Of a stretch of 64,000 nt of DNA, positions 17,831-27,242 are shown piece by piece; the first letter of the stretch is position 1; each line of letters starts with the position of its first letter. The DNA is taken from the NCBI GenBank assembly GCA_002281485.1, contig NCGF01000014.1, positions 21,344-85,343 of the forward strand. The letters run 5' to 3'. The notes beneath the pieces are model-generated. The model searched no databases. It had not been told where the DNA came from and was given only the letters and a program-made list of their open reading frames with translations. The DNA comes from Sphingomonas sp. 28-66-16. Its GTDB lineage: Bacteria; Pseudomonadota; Alphaproteobacteria; Sphingomonadales; Sphingomonadaceae. Both the position numbers and the translations under genes were made by a program.

Positions 17831-18777
17831 CGACCCTTCGCCGCCTCGGCAGCACTGATCTGAACATTGCCCCGCTCGTTCTGGGGGGAAATGTTTTCGG
17901 CTGGACCGCCGATCAGGCAAGGAGCTTCGCGATCCTCGATGCCTTTGTCGACGGCGGCGGGACGATGATCGATACTGCCGACGTCTATTCGGCGTGGGCG
18001 CCAGGCCATCGGGGCGGCGAATCGGAAACGGTGATCGGCGCCTGGCTGAAGGCGTCGGGCAAGCGCGATCAGGTGTTGATCGCCACCAAGGTGGGCATGC
18101 TGCCCGGCGAGGGCGGCGCCAAGCTTGCCCCCGCGCGGATCGCTGCGGCTTGCGACGCCTCGCTCGAGCGGCTCGGCGTCGACACGATCGACCTTTATTT
18201 CGCGCATCAGGACGATGAGGACGTGACTCAGGAGGCCGCGCTCGAAGCCTTTGGCCGGCTGGTCGATTCGGGCAAGATTCGCGTCGTCGGCGCGTCGAAT
18301 TTCCATGCCGCCCGGCTGAAATCGGCGCTCGACCTCGCGCGTACCCATGATCTGCCGCATTATCATGTGCTCCAGCCCGAATATAACCTCGTCAGCCGAC
18401 ACAAATTCGAGGGCGAACTCCAGAATCTGTGCGTCGAGCACAATATCGGCGTGGTGCCCTATTTCGGACTCGCCTCCGGCTTCCTCACCGGCAAATATCG
18501 GTCGAGCGACGACCTGGGCAAGAGCGTGCGCGGCAGTCGGGTGGCCGCGCTGCTGGAAGGCAACGGGCTGGCCGTGCTTGCGGCGATGGACGATATTGCC
18601 GATGAAACCGGCGCCACGCTCGCGCAGATTGCGCTTGCCTGGCTTGCGGCGCAGGCCGGCGTCACCGCGCCGATCGCGAGCGCGACCAGCGTCGCCCAGC
18701 TTCAGGAACTGCTGGGATCGATGACGCTCGAGCTGTCACGCGATCAACTCGACCGGCTCACTGCTGCCGGCGCCTGA
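17827..18777 (+). CDS. Aldo/keto reductase family oxidoreductase
   Basis: 316-residue NADPH-dependent TIM-barrel oxidoreductase. It shows LGGNVFGWTAD, the catalytic Asp/Tyr region MIDTADVYSAWAPGHRGGESE, the Lys strand VLIATKVGM, the His loop DLYFAHQDDED, and GASNFHAARL. The C-terminal cofactor loop is VTAPIASATSVAQLQELL. It resembles the YajO/IolS-like AKR subgroup. The start at 17827 overlaps the upstream lipoprotein stop. Substrate unknown. Confidence 0.88.
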   Translation: MTTLRRLGSTDLNIAPLVLGGNVFGWTADQARSFAILDAFVDGGGTMIDTADVYSAWAPGHRGGESETVIGAWLKASGKRDQVLIATKVGMLPGEGGAKLAPARIAAACDASLERLGVDTIDLYFAHQDDEDVTQEAALEAFGRLVDSGKIRVVGASNFHAARLKSALDLARTHDLPHYHVLQPEYNLVSRHKFEGELQNLCVEHNIGVVPYFGLASGFLTGKYRSSDDLGKSVRGSRVAALLEGNGLAVLAAMDDIADETGATLAQIALAWLAAQAGVTAPIASATSVAQLQELLGSMTLELSRDQLDRLTAAGA

Positions 18778-18789
18778 GCGCCGACGGCA

Positions 18790-19083
18790 TCAGTCGCGCG
18801 GCAGTTCCCTGATTTCGACGGTGCCGCCGCCTTCGAAAACGGGATTGCCGACCAGAAACGCCCGGGCTGCGGCGAGATCGGATGCCTCAATCCGGATGAA
18901 CCCGGTGAGATGATCGCTGGCGGGGCCGGCGACGCCGCTCCTGCGATACGCCCTGCCCTCACCGATCGAACTGCCGCCGACGAAGACGCCACTGGCGTGA
19001 AGCATCGCGAAATACGCCTCCCACGCGCCCGGCGACGGATCGTCGTCATTGTCGTCGTGCATCAGCAGAATGAAGTCGGCCAC
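18790..19083 (-). CDS. YCII-related (DGPF) domain protein
   Basis: 97 residues, starting at GTG 19083 (read as Met; MADFILLMHDD) with AGGAAG eight bases upstream. The pattern FILLMHDD...WEAYFAMLHASGVFVGGSSIGEG...GFIRIEASDLAAARAFLVGNPVFEGGGTVEIRELP matches the dimeric ferredoxin-like YCII/PhnB-type superfamily, often found near ECF sigma factors but not here. Convergent with the aldo/keto reductase. Biochemical role unknown. Confidence 0.75.
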   Translation of the reverse strand: MADFILLMHDDNDDDPSPGAWEAYFAMLHASGVFVGGSSIGEGRAYRRSGVAGPASDHLTGFIRIEASDLAAARAFLVGNPVFEGGGTVEIRELPRD

Positions 19084-19118
19084 GGCATGATCTTCCTGTA
19101 GAACCGGCGGCAGCCTGG

Positions 19119-19559
19119 TCAGTTGTCCATGTCGAGGTCGATCTCGCGCACCCGCCGGCGCTGGCGGGCCCCGTCGACAAGCGTGCGCAATTCCTCCCGG
19201 ATCGCCCGCGCGCGCGGTATGTCCGCCAGGATCAAGTCGCCATCGCCGGTCGTGAGATCGCTCGACTTGATCGTGATCGCGCCGATATCGGCCCATTGGT
19301 TCAGCAGCGAATAGGTCACGCTGACGTCCTTGACGCGGTACAGCTCGATTTCATCGGTCTTCTTGTTGAAGATGCCGGTCTGGATGATCAGCCGCTCGTC
19401 GGTCAGCTCATAGTGCGTCGCGACGTTCCGGAACCAGCGCAGCGCCGCGATAACGAGCCCGACGCCGACCAGGCACAACAACAGCGTGCCCCAGCCGGCG
19501 AGGCTGCCGACCAGCCAGCGACTGGTGCTCGATCGAAAGCGCGTGATCGACTTTTCCAT
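19119..19559 (-). CDS. Bacterial PH-domain (bPH2/YdbT-type) membrane protein
   Basis: 146 residues. One or two hydrophobic segments (WGTLLLCLVGVGLVIAALRWF, residues ~23-43) are followed by a bPH2 domain: YELTDERLIIQTGIFNKKTDEIELYRVKDVSVTYSLLNQWADIGAITI. Such proteins sit at the inner membrane with the PH-like domain in the cytoplasm; no specific role is known. The C-terminus is charged (ARQRRRVREIDLDMDN). It is 35 bp upstream of the YCII gene, possibly one transcript. Confidence 0.75.
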   Translation of the reverse strand: MEKSITRFRSSTSRWLVGSLAGWGTLLLCLVGVGLVIAALRWFRNVATHYELTDERLIIQTGIFNKKTDEIELYRVKDVSVTYSLLNQWADIGAITIKSSDLTTGDGDLILADIPRARAIREELRTLVDGARQRRRVREIDLDMDN

Positions 19560-19649
19560 GATGCTCTCCTCGCGCCGCCGTCGTCGACATCATAGCGCAC
19601 ACCCCCCTGCTCCGCAGCCAAAAGATAAATCTTGCGCATTTTCACAAAA

Positions 19650-19667
19650 GTGACATTCTTGTGTCAC
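19650..19667. promoter_or_regulatory. Inverted repeat GTGACA-N6-TGTCAC in a divergent promoter region
   Basis: Perfect 6-bp arms with a 6-base spacer lie in the 157-bp AT-richer gap between the divergent PH-domain and TPR genes. It is a plausible operator for a dimeric regulator, but no factor can be named. Confidence 0.35.
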
Positions 19668-19716
19668 AAAACTGAAACCTTCCCAGCCGGGCGGGTGGTG
19701 AAAAGGAGAAGGAACG

Positions 19717-20076
19717 ATGCGCACCACGATATGCGCGCTGCTTGCCGGCAGCATGATCATCATGGCGACGCCGGTCTGGGCGAGCCAGGACGATCGCAAT
19801 GGCTATCAGCAGATCAAGCAGGGCGATCTCGTCGCCGCCGAAGCGATCATCAATCGCGAGCGCCGGCTCTTCGCGGGCGACCCCGATTTGATGCTCAATC
19901 TCGCGACGGTCTATCAGCGGACCAATCGTCTTCGCGAGGCTCGCGGCCTTTATCTGCAGATCCTCAGCAGGCCCGACGAGCAAATGATGATCGGCAGCGA
20001 CAGCTACGCGTCGGCGCACGCGCTCGCGCGGGCGGCACTGACGCGGCTCGACGGCGCGCAGATCACGTCGCGATAG
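19717..20076 (+). CDS. Small exported TPR-like protein
   Basis: 119 residues with a signal peptide (MRTTICALLAGSMIIMATPVWAS). The mature part holds about one and a half tetratricopeptide-like helices (GYQQIKQGDLVAAEAIINRE, LMLNLATVYQRTNRLREARG). AAGGAGAAGG lies just upstream of the ATG. It probably forms a small periplasmic protein-binding module. No close functional match recognised. Confidence 0.7.
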   Translation: MRTTICALLAGSMIIMATPVWASQDDRNGYQQIKQGDLVAAEAIINRERRLFAGDPDLMLNLATVYQRTNRLREARGLYLQILSRPDEQMMIGSDSYASAHALARAALTRLDGAQITSR

Positions 20077-20146
20077 GCCGGGACGACGAGGATGACGACG
20101 AGGGGACCGGTCGCGCGCTGCCGGCCCCCGCGAGCCGACCATCGGG

Positions 20147-20902
20147 TCAGCCGACGAAGGCGCGCTCCAGCACATAGCTGCCCGGATGCGACATCGCGCC
20201 TTCCGTAAAGCCCATGTCATCGAGCAGCGCCGCGGTTTCCTTGATCATCGCCATCGAACCACACAGCATCACGCGATCGATTGCGGGATCGAGCGGATAG
20301 CTGCCGTCGCGGAGACGATCGGTAATGCGCCGGCAATCGCCCGATGACGCGCCGTTCACCCGCGTGGCAACCCAATCATAATGGAGCTTGAGGGCAGCTT
20401 CCTCCGATACCAGCGGATCGTCGGCGAGCTTGCTGTCGAGCAGCTCGCGATAGGCGAGGTCTTCGAGGTTGCGCACGGTGTGCTGGACGGTGACCTTGTC
20501 GAACCGCGCATAGACATCGGGATCGCGGATCAGGCTCATCCACGGAGCAAGCCCCGTCCCGGTACCGATCATATGCAGATTCTTGCCCGGCAGAAGCGCA
20601 TCGAGCACCAGACTGCCCACCGCCTTGACGCCCAGCAGCAGATCGTCGCCGGGCTTGATGTGCTGGAGCCGCGAGGTCAGCGGGCCGTCCGGCACGATGA
20701 TGCTGAGGAATTCGAGTTCCTCGGCATAATGTTGCGAAGCCATCGAATAGGCGCGCAGCAACGGCTTGCCGTCGACCGGGAGGCCGAGCATCACGAACTG
20801 GCCACTGAGAAAGCGAAAACTCGCCGGCCGGGACACGGTGAAGGAAAACAGCCCGTCATTCCAACGGTGCACGCTCAAGATCTTTTCGACTGTACTCTGC
20901 AT
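20147..20902 (-). CDS. fpr: Ferredoxin--NADP(+) reductase
   Basis: 251-residue cytoplasmic FAD enzyme exchanging electrons between NADPH and ferredoxin or flavodoxin. FAD binding: LLRAYSMAS (RAYS motif) and GPLTSRLQHIKPGD. NADP binding: MIGTGTGLAPWMSLIRDP and VMLCGSMAMIKETAALL. The C-terminal PGSYVLERAFV resembles bacterial subclass I FPRs, where the terminal aromatic or valine residue covers the flavin. Convergent with the TPR-like gene, 70 bp apart. It is a monocistronic housekeeping gene by layout. Confidence 0.92.
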   Translation of the reverse strand: MQSTVEKILSVHRWNDGLFSFTVSRPASFRFLSGQFVMLGLPVDGKPLLRAYSMASQHYAEELEFLSIIVPDGPLTSRLQHIKPGDDLLLGVKAVGSLVLDALLPGKNLHMIGTGTGLAPWMSLIRDPDVYARFDKVTVQHTVRNLEDLAYRELLDSKLADDPLVSEEAALKLHYDWVATRVNGASSGDCRRITDRLRDGSYPLDPAIDRVMLCGSMAMIKETAALLDDMGFTEGAMSHPGSYVLERAFVG

Positions 20903-21043
20903 TCGACGTCCCGAAGTAATGGCCTGTGTCGCGCGGCCTTACAGCTTGCCGCGCCGTTCAAGTCCAGTGCTGATTGCTAGGGCCGGCAACAGCCCCGCTT
21001 TCAGGCCCCGCCGGCCAGCGAGACTGGACAGGACTCGAAAGCG

Positions 21044-21073
21044 AACGGCCCGGGGCGCGCGCACCGGGCCGTT
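21044..21073 (-). terminator. GC-rich hairpin downstream of isocitrate lyase
   Basis: Perfect 10-bp arms AACGGCCCGG and CCGGGCCGTT with a 10-base loop lie 56 bp past the aceA stop codon on the minus strand. The following bases CGCTTTC give only a weak T run. Likely the aceA transcript end. Confidence 0.5.
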
Positions 21074-21129
21074 GCCATGCCACACATTGCTGTCCGGCTT
21101 TTCCTATCTGGTCCGGCGCGCGGCGCCGG

Positions 21130-22725
21130 TCAAGCAGCGAACTGGTTCATCGTATTGTGCGCGCCACCGGCCTTGAGCGCTGCTTCGCCGGCGAAATATT
21201 CCTTGTGATCGTCGCCGATGTCGGAGCCCGACATGTTCTGGTGCTTCACACAGGCGATACCTTCGCGGATTTCCTTGCGCTGCACGCCTTTCACATAGCC
21301 GAGCATCGCCTGCTCGCCGAAATATTCCCTGGCGAGATTGTCGGTCGACAGCGCGGCGGTGTGATAGGTCGGCAGCGTGATCAGGTGATGGAAGATGCCG
21401 GCGCGGGCGGCGGCATCCTTCTGGAAGGTGCGGATTCGCTCATCGGCTTCATCGGCGAGCGCGGTGCCGTCATAATCGACGCTCATCAGCTTCGCGCGAT
21501 CATAGGCCGAGACGTCCTTGCCCTCACCTGCCCAGGCGTCGAACACCTGCTGGCGGAAATTGAGCGTCCAGTTGAAGCTGGGGCTGTTGTTATAGACGAG
21601 CTTGGCGTTCGGGATCACCTCACGGATGCGGTCGACCATCCCGGCGATTTGTTCGATGTGGGGCTTTTCGGTCTCGATCCAGAGCAGGTCGGCACCATTT
21701 TGCAGCGACGTGATGCAATCGAGTACGCAGCGATCCTCGCCCGACCCGGCGCGGAACTGGAACAGGTTCGACGGCAACCGCTTGGGACGCAGCAGCTTGC
21801 CGTCGCGATTAAGGATGACGTCGCCGTTGCGGGCGGTCGACGGATCGATCTCCTCGCAATCGAGGAAGCTGTTATACTGGTCACCGAGATCGCCCGGCTC
21901 TTTGGAGACGGCGATCTGCTTGGTCAGCCCGGCGCCGAGCGAATCGGTGCGGGTGACGATGATACCGTCCTCGACGCCCAATTCCAGGAACGCGTAACGG
22001 CAGGCGCGCACCTTTGCGAGGAAGTCCTCGTGCGGCACGGTGACCTTGCCGTCCTGATGCCCGCACTGCTTTTCGTCGGACACCTGGTTCTCGATCTGCA
22101 GCGCGCAGGCGCCGGCCTCGATCATCTTCTTGGCGAGCAGATAGGTGGCTTCCGCATTGCCAAAGCCGGCATCGATATCGGCGATGATCGGCACGACATG
22201 GGTTTCGTAATTGTCGATCGCGTTTAGCAGGCGCTGCTCCTCGACCTGGTTGCCGGTTGCGCGTGCCTTGTCGAGATCACGGAACATCATGCCGAGTTCA
22301 CGCGAATCGGCCTGGCGCAGGAAGGTGTAGAGCTCCTCGATCAGCGCGGGGACGCTGGTCTTCTCGTGCATCGACTGATCGGGCAGCGGACCGAAATCGG
22401 AGCGCAGTGCTGCGACCATCCAGCCCGATAGATAAAGATAACGGCGCTTGGTCGAGCCGAAATGCTTCTTGATGCTGATCATCTTCTGCTGGCCGATGAA
22501 GCCGTGCCAGCAGCCGAGCGACTGGGTGTAATTGGCCGGATCGGCGTCGTACGCCGCCATGTCCTCGCGCATGATCTTCGCGGTGTAGCGCGCGATATCG
22601 AGTCCGGTCAGGAAACGGTTCTGCGCCCGCATCCGCGCCACGCTTTCCGCGCTGATGCCGTCCCAGGTCCCCTGTTGGCGCTGGATCAGGCCTGCGGTGG
22701 TTGCGATATCGGTCTGGTAGGTCAT
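21130..22725 (-). CDS. aceA: Isocitrate lyase
   Basis: 531 residues, the long ICL form. It splits isocitrate into succinate and glyoxylate, the first step of the glyoxylate shunt needed for growth on acetate or fatty acids. Active-site signature KQCGHQDGK (the classic KKCGH with one change that is usual in this subgroup), metal-binding IADIDAGFGNAEATYLLAKKMIEAGA, and PHEDFLAKVRA are present. The start is ATG 22725 (MTYQTDIATTAG); the upstream in-frame codons are not family-like. No malate synthase gene lies in the window. Confidence 0.93.
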   Translation of the reverse strand: MTYQTDIATTAGLIQRQQGTWDGISAESVARMRAQNRFLTGLDIARYTAKIMREDMAAYDADPANYTQSLGCWHGFIGQQKMISIKKHFGSTKRRYLYLSGWMVAALRSDFGPLPDQSMHEKTSVPALIEELYTFLRQADSRELGMMFRDLDKARATGNQVEEQRLLNAIDNYETHVVPIIADIDAGFGNAEATYLLAKKMIEAGACALQIENQVSDEKQCGHQDGKVTVPHEDFLAKVRACRYAFLELGVEDGIIVTRTDSLGAGLTKQIAVSKEPGDLGDQYNSFLDCEEIDPSTARNGDVILNRDGKLLRPKRLPSNLFQFRAGSGEDRCVLDCITSLQNGADLLWIETEKPHIEQIAGMVDRIREVIPNAKLVYNNSPSFNWTLNFRQQVFDAWAGEGKDVSAYDRAKLMSVDYDGTALADEADERIRTFQKDAAARAGIFHHLITLPTYHTAALSTDNLAREYFGEQAMLGYVKGVQRKEIREGIACVKHQNMSGSDIGDDHKEYFAGEAALKAGGAHNTMNQFAA

Positions 22726-22843
22726 GAGCTTGCGCCTTGCATCGAGAGGTGATGGTCGCGCTGTAGCGTAATTGACAGCCCACCAGCCGATCCAAGACAT
22801 AGTTATGCGGTTCAGCTGTGAATTTGGTGATCCGGCTAATGTG

Positions 22844-23608
22844 TTATTGTGTATTATTTACTAGACGCGCCGCGTCCGCCGCGCTGATGATCGGCACGAA
22901 CTTCGCCGCCGTCAGGCTCGCGCCGCCGACCAGCGCGCCATCGACATTCGCCGCGCCAAGCAGGCCGGCCGCATTTTCGGCGGTGACCGATCCGCCATAG
23001 AGCAGCCGAACGTCGTTGGCCGGCGCGCCGATCAGCCGCGCGAGCTTGGCGCGGATCGCTGCGTGCATCGCGATGACATCGCCGACGCTGGCAACCCGGC
23101 CAGTGCCGATCGCCCAGATCGGCTCATAGGCGATCGCCAGCCAATCGGGCGCCGCGCCGGCAGGCAGCGACCCGGCAAGCTGCGCGGTCACGACTTCCTC
23201 GGCAGCCCCGGCGTCGCGCTGCGCGAGCGTCTCGCCGACGCACAGGATCGCCTCGAGCCCGTGACGCTGCGCCGCTTCGGCCTTGGCCTTCACCTCGGCA
23301 TCGGTTTCGCCCTGATCGGCGCGGCGTTCGCTGTGGCCGACGATCGTGAACCGCGCGCCAGCCTCGCGCGCCATCGCCGCCGAGATACAGCCGGTGTGGG
23401 GACCGCTGTCGGCCGCCGCGACGTCCTGTGCGCCGATCATCAGGCCGAGCGCACGGCTGACGGCAGGGGCGATCAGCGTCGCGGGGACGGCAACGCCGAC
23501 ATCGACACCGGGCGACTCAGCCGCTGCGTCGGCGATCGCATCGAGCTCGGCGAGCGCGGCGAGATTGCCATTCATCTTCCAGTTTCCCGCGATCAGCTTG
23601 CGCCGCAT
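22844..23608 (-). CDS. tpiA: Triosephosphate isomerase
   Basis: 254-residue TIM barrel interconverting dihydroxyacetone phosphate and glyceraldehyde 3-phosphate. Key residues are readable: KLIAGNWKMNGN (catalytic Lys), FTIVGHSERR (catalytic His), AYEPIWAIGTGR (catalytic Glu and mobile loop), LLYGGSVTAENAAGLL and VDGALVGGASL (phosphate binding). Length is normal. Divergent from ppiD with a 142-bp gap. Confidence 0.96.
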   Translation of the reverse strand: MRRKLIAGNWKMNGNLAALAELDAIADAAAESPGVDVGVAVPATLIAPAVSRALGLMIGAQDVAAADSGPHTGCISAAMAREAGARFTIVGHSERRADQGETDAEVKAKAEAAQRHGLEAILCVGETLAQRDAGAAEEVVTAQLAGSLPAGAAPDWLAIAYEPIWAIGTGRVASVGDVIAMHAAIRAKLARLIGAPANDVRLLYGGSVTAENAAGLLGAANVDGALVGGASLTAAKFVPIISAADAARLVNNTQ

Positions 23609-23750
23609 CCTGCTCTCACCTCATTGATTGGCCGTCCCCCGCAGCGATAGCGATGCCACCGAGCCGCACAAGCTTGAAGCGTCGGCCAAGCGCCCCTAAA
23701 GCGTGGCGACTTTTCGCCCTTGCTACTCTCAACGATCGGCCCGTCTCCGC

Positions 23751-25691
23751 ATGCTGACCTTCATTCGCCGGCTCATCAATTCGCGCACCGGCGTGATCTT
23801 CGCCTTCGTGCTGCTCGGCACGATTGCAGTCGCCTTTGCCGTCGGCGACGTGACCGGCATCCGCTCGAACGGGAGCGGCAGCGCGAGCGGTAGCCGCGCC
23901 GTGACGGTCGGCAAGAGCGCGATCAGCGTCGACGAGTTGAAGAAGCGGGTGCAGGACGAGATGGAGTCGTTCCGGCAGCAGCGACCGACGCTGACGATGC
24001 AGGACTTCCTCGAGGGCGGCGGTTTCGAAGGCACGCTCGAACGCTACATCAACACGATCGCGCTCGATCAGTTTGCCCAGGCGCAAGGCATGGTCGTCTC
24101 CAAACAGGTCGTCGACAGCCAGATCGCGAGCATCCCGGGGCTGCAAGGGCCCGATGGCAAATTCAGCCAGACGATTTACGAGCGCCTGCTTGCGCAGCGC
24201 AAGCTGACCGACGCGCAGGTCCGGACCGAAGTGGCGCGCAGCGTGCTGACCGATCAGTTGACACTGCCGACCGTCGGCGCGAGCCAGGTGCCGAACCAGC
24301 TGGCGACACCTTATGCTTCGCTGCTGCTCGAAAAGCGTACCGGGCTTGCCGGCTTCGTGCCGACGCGGGCGATGGGCGCCGGCGCGGTACCGACCGACGC
24401 CGAGATCTCGACCTTCTACACCCGCAATATCGCGCGCTACACGATCCCGGAGCGGCGCGTGATCCGCTATGCGATCGTGACGCCCGATCAGGTCAAGGCC
24501 GGCGCCACGCCGACCGAGAGCGAGATCGCCAAGGCTTATCAGCAACAGGCGGCGCGCTTCGCCGCAACCGAAAAACGCTCGCTGTCGCAGGTCGTGATCG
24601 GCGACAAGGCCGCCGCCGACGCCCTGGTCGCCAAGGTAAAGGCGGGAACGCCGATCGACGCCGCTGCCAAGGCGATCGGGCTGGATGCCGCCAAGATCAA
24701 CGACGTCGATGCCAAGAGCTATGCGACCCAGACCTCTCCCGAGATCGCGGCGCAGGTGTTCAAGGCCGATCGCGGCGCGGTGATCGGCCCGATCAAGGCG
24801 CCGCTCGGCTGGTCGGTCGTTCAGGTCGGCTCGATCGCGCAGATCGCTGCGAAGACGCTCGATCAGGCGCGCCCTGAACTCGTCAAGGAACTGACCGCCG
24901 AAAAGACCGCCAAGGCGATGGCCGATCTGCGCGCGACGATCGAGGACGCGATCAACGACAAGTCGACGCTTGCCGAGATCGCCTCCGACCGCAAGCTGCA
25001 GGTGGCGACGACCAATCCGGTGATTGCCGATGGCCGTGATCCGACCAATCCGACGCCGCCCGACCCCAAGCTCGCGCCGATCGTCGCCGCCGGCTTTGCC
25101 GCCGAAACCGGCGACGATCCGCAGCTCGTGCCGTTCGGCACCGACGACGGGTTTGCGGTGGTCGCGCTCGACCGCGTGGTCGCGCCGGCCGCGCCCCCGA
25201 AAGCCGAGCTGCGCGATGTGCTGATGCGCGATTTCACGATCGATCGCGCGCGCCGCGCCGCGCGCAAGGTCGCCGCCGAGATCGTCGCCAAGGTCAACAA
25301 GGGCACCCCGCTCAAGGACGCGCTCGCGCAGGCAAGCGTCAAGCTGCCCGGCACCCAGCCGCTGGCCGCGACCCGCGCGAGCCTGGCCGCCAATCCCAAT
25401 GGCGCGCCCCCGGCGCTCGCGCTGATGTTCAGCATGGTCAAGAAAACCGCCAAGCTGCTCGAGGCGCCCGAGCAGGGCGGCTGGCTGATCATCTATCTCG
25501 ATACGGTCGAAGAGCGCGACGCCTCGGGCAATCCGCAGATCATCAACGCGATGCGCGCCGATCTCGGCAAGACGATCGGCCGCGAATATGTCCAGCAATT
25601 CACCGAGGCGGTGCGGCGATCGGTCGGCGTGACCAAGAACGATGCCGCGATCGCCAAGGCGCGCGCGGACCTGTCCGGCGCGCAGCGCTGA
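23751..25691 (+). CDS. ppiD: PpiD/SurA-N type periplasmic folding chaperone, peptidylprolyl isomerase
   Basis: 646 residues anchored by one N-terminal membrane helix (RTGVIFAFVLLGTIAVAFAV), with the rest periplasmic. A SurA_N-like chaperone domain (VTVGKSAISVDELKKRVQDE...) is followed by a PPIC-type parvulin region around residues 250-370 (RVIRYAIVTPDQVKAG, FAATEKRSLSQVV, GAVIGPIKAPLGWSVVQV) and a C-terminal alpha domain. It assists outer-membrane protein folding. Start ATG 23751 is chosen as the codon immediately before the membrane helix. It is only 8 bp from trpE, a usual arrangement in alphaproteobacteria. Confidence 0.87.
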   Translation: MLTFIRRLINSRTGVIFAFVLLGTIAVAFAVGDVTGIRSNGSGSASGSRAVTVGKSAISVDELKKRVQDEMESFRQQRPTLTMQDFLEGGGFEGTLERYINTIALDQFAQAQGMVVSKQVVDSQIASIPGLQGPDGKFSQTIYERLLAQRKLTDAQVRTEVARSVLTDQLTLPTVGASQVPNQLATPYASLLLEKRTGLAGFVPTRAMGAGAVPTDAEISTFYTRNIARYTIPERRVIRYAIVTPDQVKAGATPTESEIAKAYQQQAARFAATEKRSLSQVVIGDKAAADALVAKVKAGTPIDAAAKAIGLDAAKINDVDAKSYATQTSPEIAAQVFKADRGAVIGPIKAPLGWSVVQVGSIAQIAAKTLDQARPELVKELTAEKTAKAMADLRATIEDAINDKSTLAEIASDRKLQVATTNPVIADGRDPTNPTPPDPKLAPIVAAGFAAETGDDPQLVPFGTDDGFAVVALDRVVAPAAPPKAELRDVLMRDFTIDRARRAARKVAAEIVAKVNKGTPLKDALAQASVKLPGTQPLAATRASLAANPNGAPPALALMFSMVKKTAKLLEAPEQGGWLIIYLDTVEERDASGNPQIINAMRADLGKTIGREYVQQFTEAVRRSVGVTKNDAAIAKARADLSGAQR

Positions 25692-25699
25692 GCCAGGCG

Positions 25700-27205
25700 G
25701 TGATCGACGGGCTTGAAGCGGCCACGGCGGCGCTTGCGGCGGGGCGGCCGGCCCTGCTCTGGCAGCGTCAGATCGCCGACACCGAAACGCCGGTCGCCGC
25801 CGCGCTCAAGCTGATCGAGCCCGGGCGTGGCGATTTCCTGCTCGAATCGGTCGAGGGCGGCGCGGTGCGCGGGCGCCACAGCCTGATCGGCCTCGCCCCC
25901 GATCTGGTCTTTCGCGCCAACGGGCCCGCCGCCGCGATCAACCGCCGCTGGCTGCGCGACCGCGACGCGTTCGAGCCCTGCCCCGCGCCGACGCTGGCGG
26001 CGCTGCGCGGTCTCGTCGCCGATTGCCTGATGGAGGTGCCCGCCGCGCTGCCGCGGGCGCTCGCCTGTCTGGTCGGCTATTTCGGCTATGAGACCGTCGG
26101 TCTGGTCGAGCGGCTGCCGCGACCGCCAGCCAATGCGCTCGACCTGCCCGACATGATGTTCGTGCGCCCGACGGTGATCCTGATCTTCGATCGGCTCGCC
26201 GATGCGCTGTTCCTCGTCGCGCCGGTGTGGCCCGATGCCGCGCGCGCGCCGAACGCCATTGTCGGCGAGGCGATCGAGCGGATCGAGACGACCGCCGCCC
26301 GGCTGGCGACTGCGCCGCTGCCGGCGCCGGTCCGGGCCGAGCCGATCGCGGTCGAGCTCGCGCCGGTGCTCGCGCCGGGCCGCTATGGCGAGATGGTGGC
26401 GCGGGCGAAGGACTATATCGTCGCGGGAGACATTTTTCAGGTCGTGCTCGCGCAGCGTTTCACCGCGCCCTTCGCGCTGCCGCCGTTCGAGCTTTATCGC
26501 GCACTGCGGCGGATCAATCCCTCGCCGTTCCTCTATCATCTCGATCTGCCGGGCTTCGCGCTGACCGGATCGAGCCCCGAAATACTGGTGCGGGTGCGCG
26601 ACGGCGACATCACCATCCGCCCGATCGCGGGCACCCGACCGCGCGGCAAGACCGCCGCCGAGGACGAGGCCAATCGCGCGAGCCTGCTCGCCGACCCCAA
26701 GGAGCGCGCCGAGCATCTGATGCTGCTCGATCTCGGCCGCAACGACACCGGCCGCGTCGCCGAGGCCGGCAGCGTTCGGGTAACCGACAGCTATACCGTC
26801 GAATTCTACAGCCATGTCATGCACATCGTCTCGAACGTCGTCGGTCGGCTCGGCGCGAAGCACGACGCGATCGACGCGCTGCTCGCGGGGTTTCCGGCGG
26901 GGACCGTCTCGGGCGCGCCGAAAGTGCGTGCGTGCGAGATCATTGCCGAACTCGAGCCCGAGACGCGCGGTGCCTATGCCGGCGGCGTCGGCTATTTTTC
27001 ACCCGACGGATCGATGGATTCGTGCATCGTGCTGCGGACGGCGGTGGTGAAGGACGGCGTGATGCACGTCCAGGCCGGCGCCGGCATCGTCGCCGACAGC
27101 GACCCTGCCTATGAGCAGCGCGAGTGCGAGGCCAAAGCCGGCGCACTGCTCGCCGCCGCGCGCGAAGCGATCAGGGCAGCGGCCGCGACCGGCTTCGGAC
27201 AGTAA
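25700..27205 (+). CDS. trpE: Anthranilate synthase component I
   Basis: 501 residues. Converts chorismate and ammonia to anthranilate, the first committed step to tryptophan. FLLESVEGG near residue 49 carries the LLES feedback element that binds tryptophan. The chorismate-binding core is intact: GDIFQVVLAQRF, LTGSSPEILVRV, RPIAGTRPRGKT, LLDLGRNDTGRV, AGTVSGAPKVRACEII and VQAGAGIVADSDP. The start is GTG, 8 bp after the ppiD stop. Its glutaminase partner trpG lies 1.7 kb downstream, separated by two unrelated genes. Confidence 0.95.
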   Translation: MIDGLEAATAALAAGRPALLWQRQIADTETPVAAALKLIEPGRGDFLLESVEGGAVRGRHSLIGLAPDLVFRANGPAAAINRRWLRDRDAFEPCPAPTLAALRGLVADCLMEVPAALPRALACLVGYFGYETVGLVERLPRPPANALDLPDMMFVRPTVILIFDRLADALFLVAPVWPDAARAPNAIVGEAIERIETTAARLATAPLPAPVRAEPIAVELAPVLAPGRYGEMVARAKDYIVAGDIFQVVLAQRFTAPFALPPFELYRALRRINPSPFLYHLDLPGFALTGSSPEILVRVRDGDITIRPIAGTRPRGKTAAEDEANRASLLADPKERAEHLMLLDLGRNDTGRVAEAGSVRVTDSYTVEFYSHVMHIVSNVVGRLGAKHDAIDALLAGFPAGTVSGAPKVRACEIIAELEPETRGAYAGGVGYFSPDGSMDSCIVLRTAVVKDGVMHVQAGAGIVADSDPAYEQRECEAKAGALLAAAREAIRAAAATGFGQ

Positions 27206-27242
27206 TCAAGCCCCTGGCTGATCAAATCTGATGGGAAACGGC

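Noticed and set aside
20102-20129. Possible hairpin between the TPR-like gene and fpr
   Set aside because: GGGGACCGG/CCGGCCCC pairs only with a bulge and a large loop, without T tract; too weak to call a terminator.
23616-25598. 660-codon minus-strand frame opposite ppiD
   Set aside because: Shadow of ppiD caused by codon bias; no domain features.
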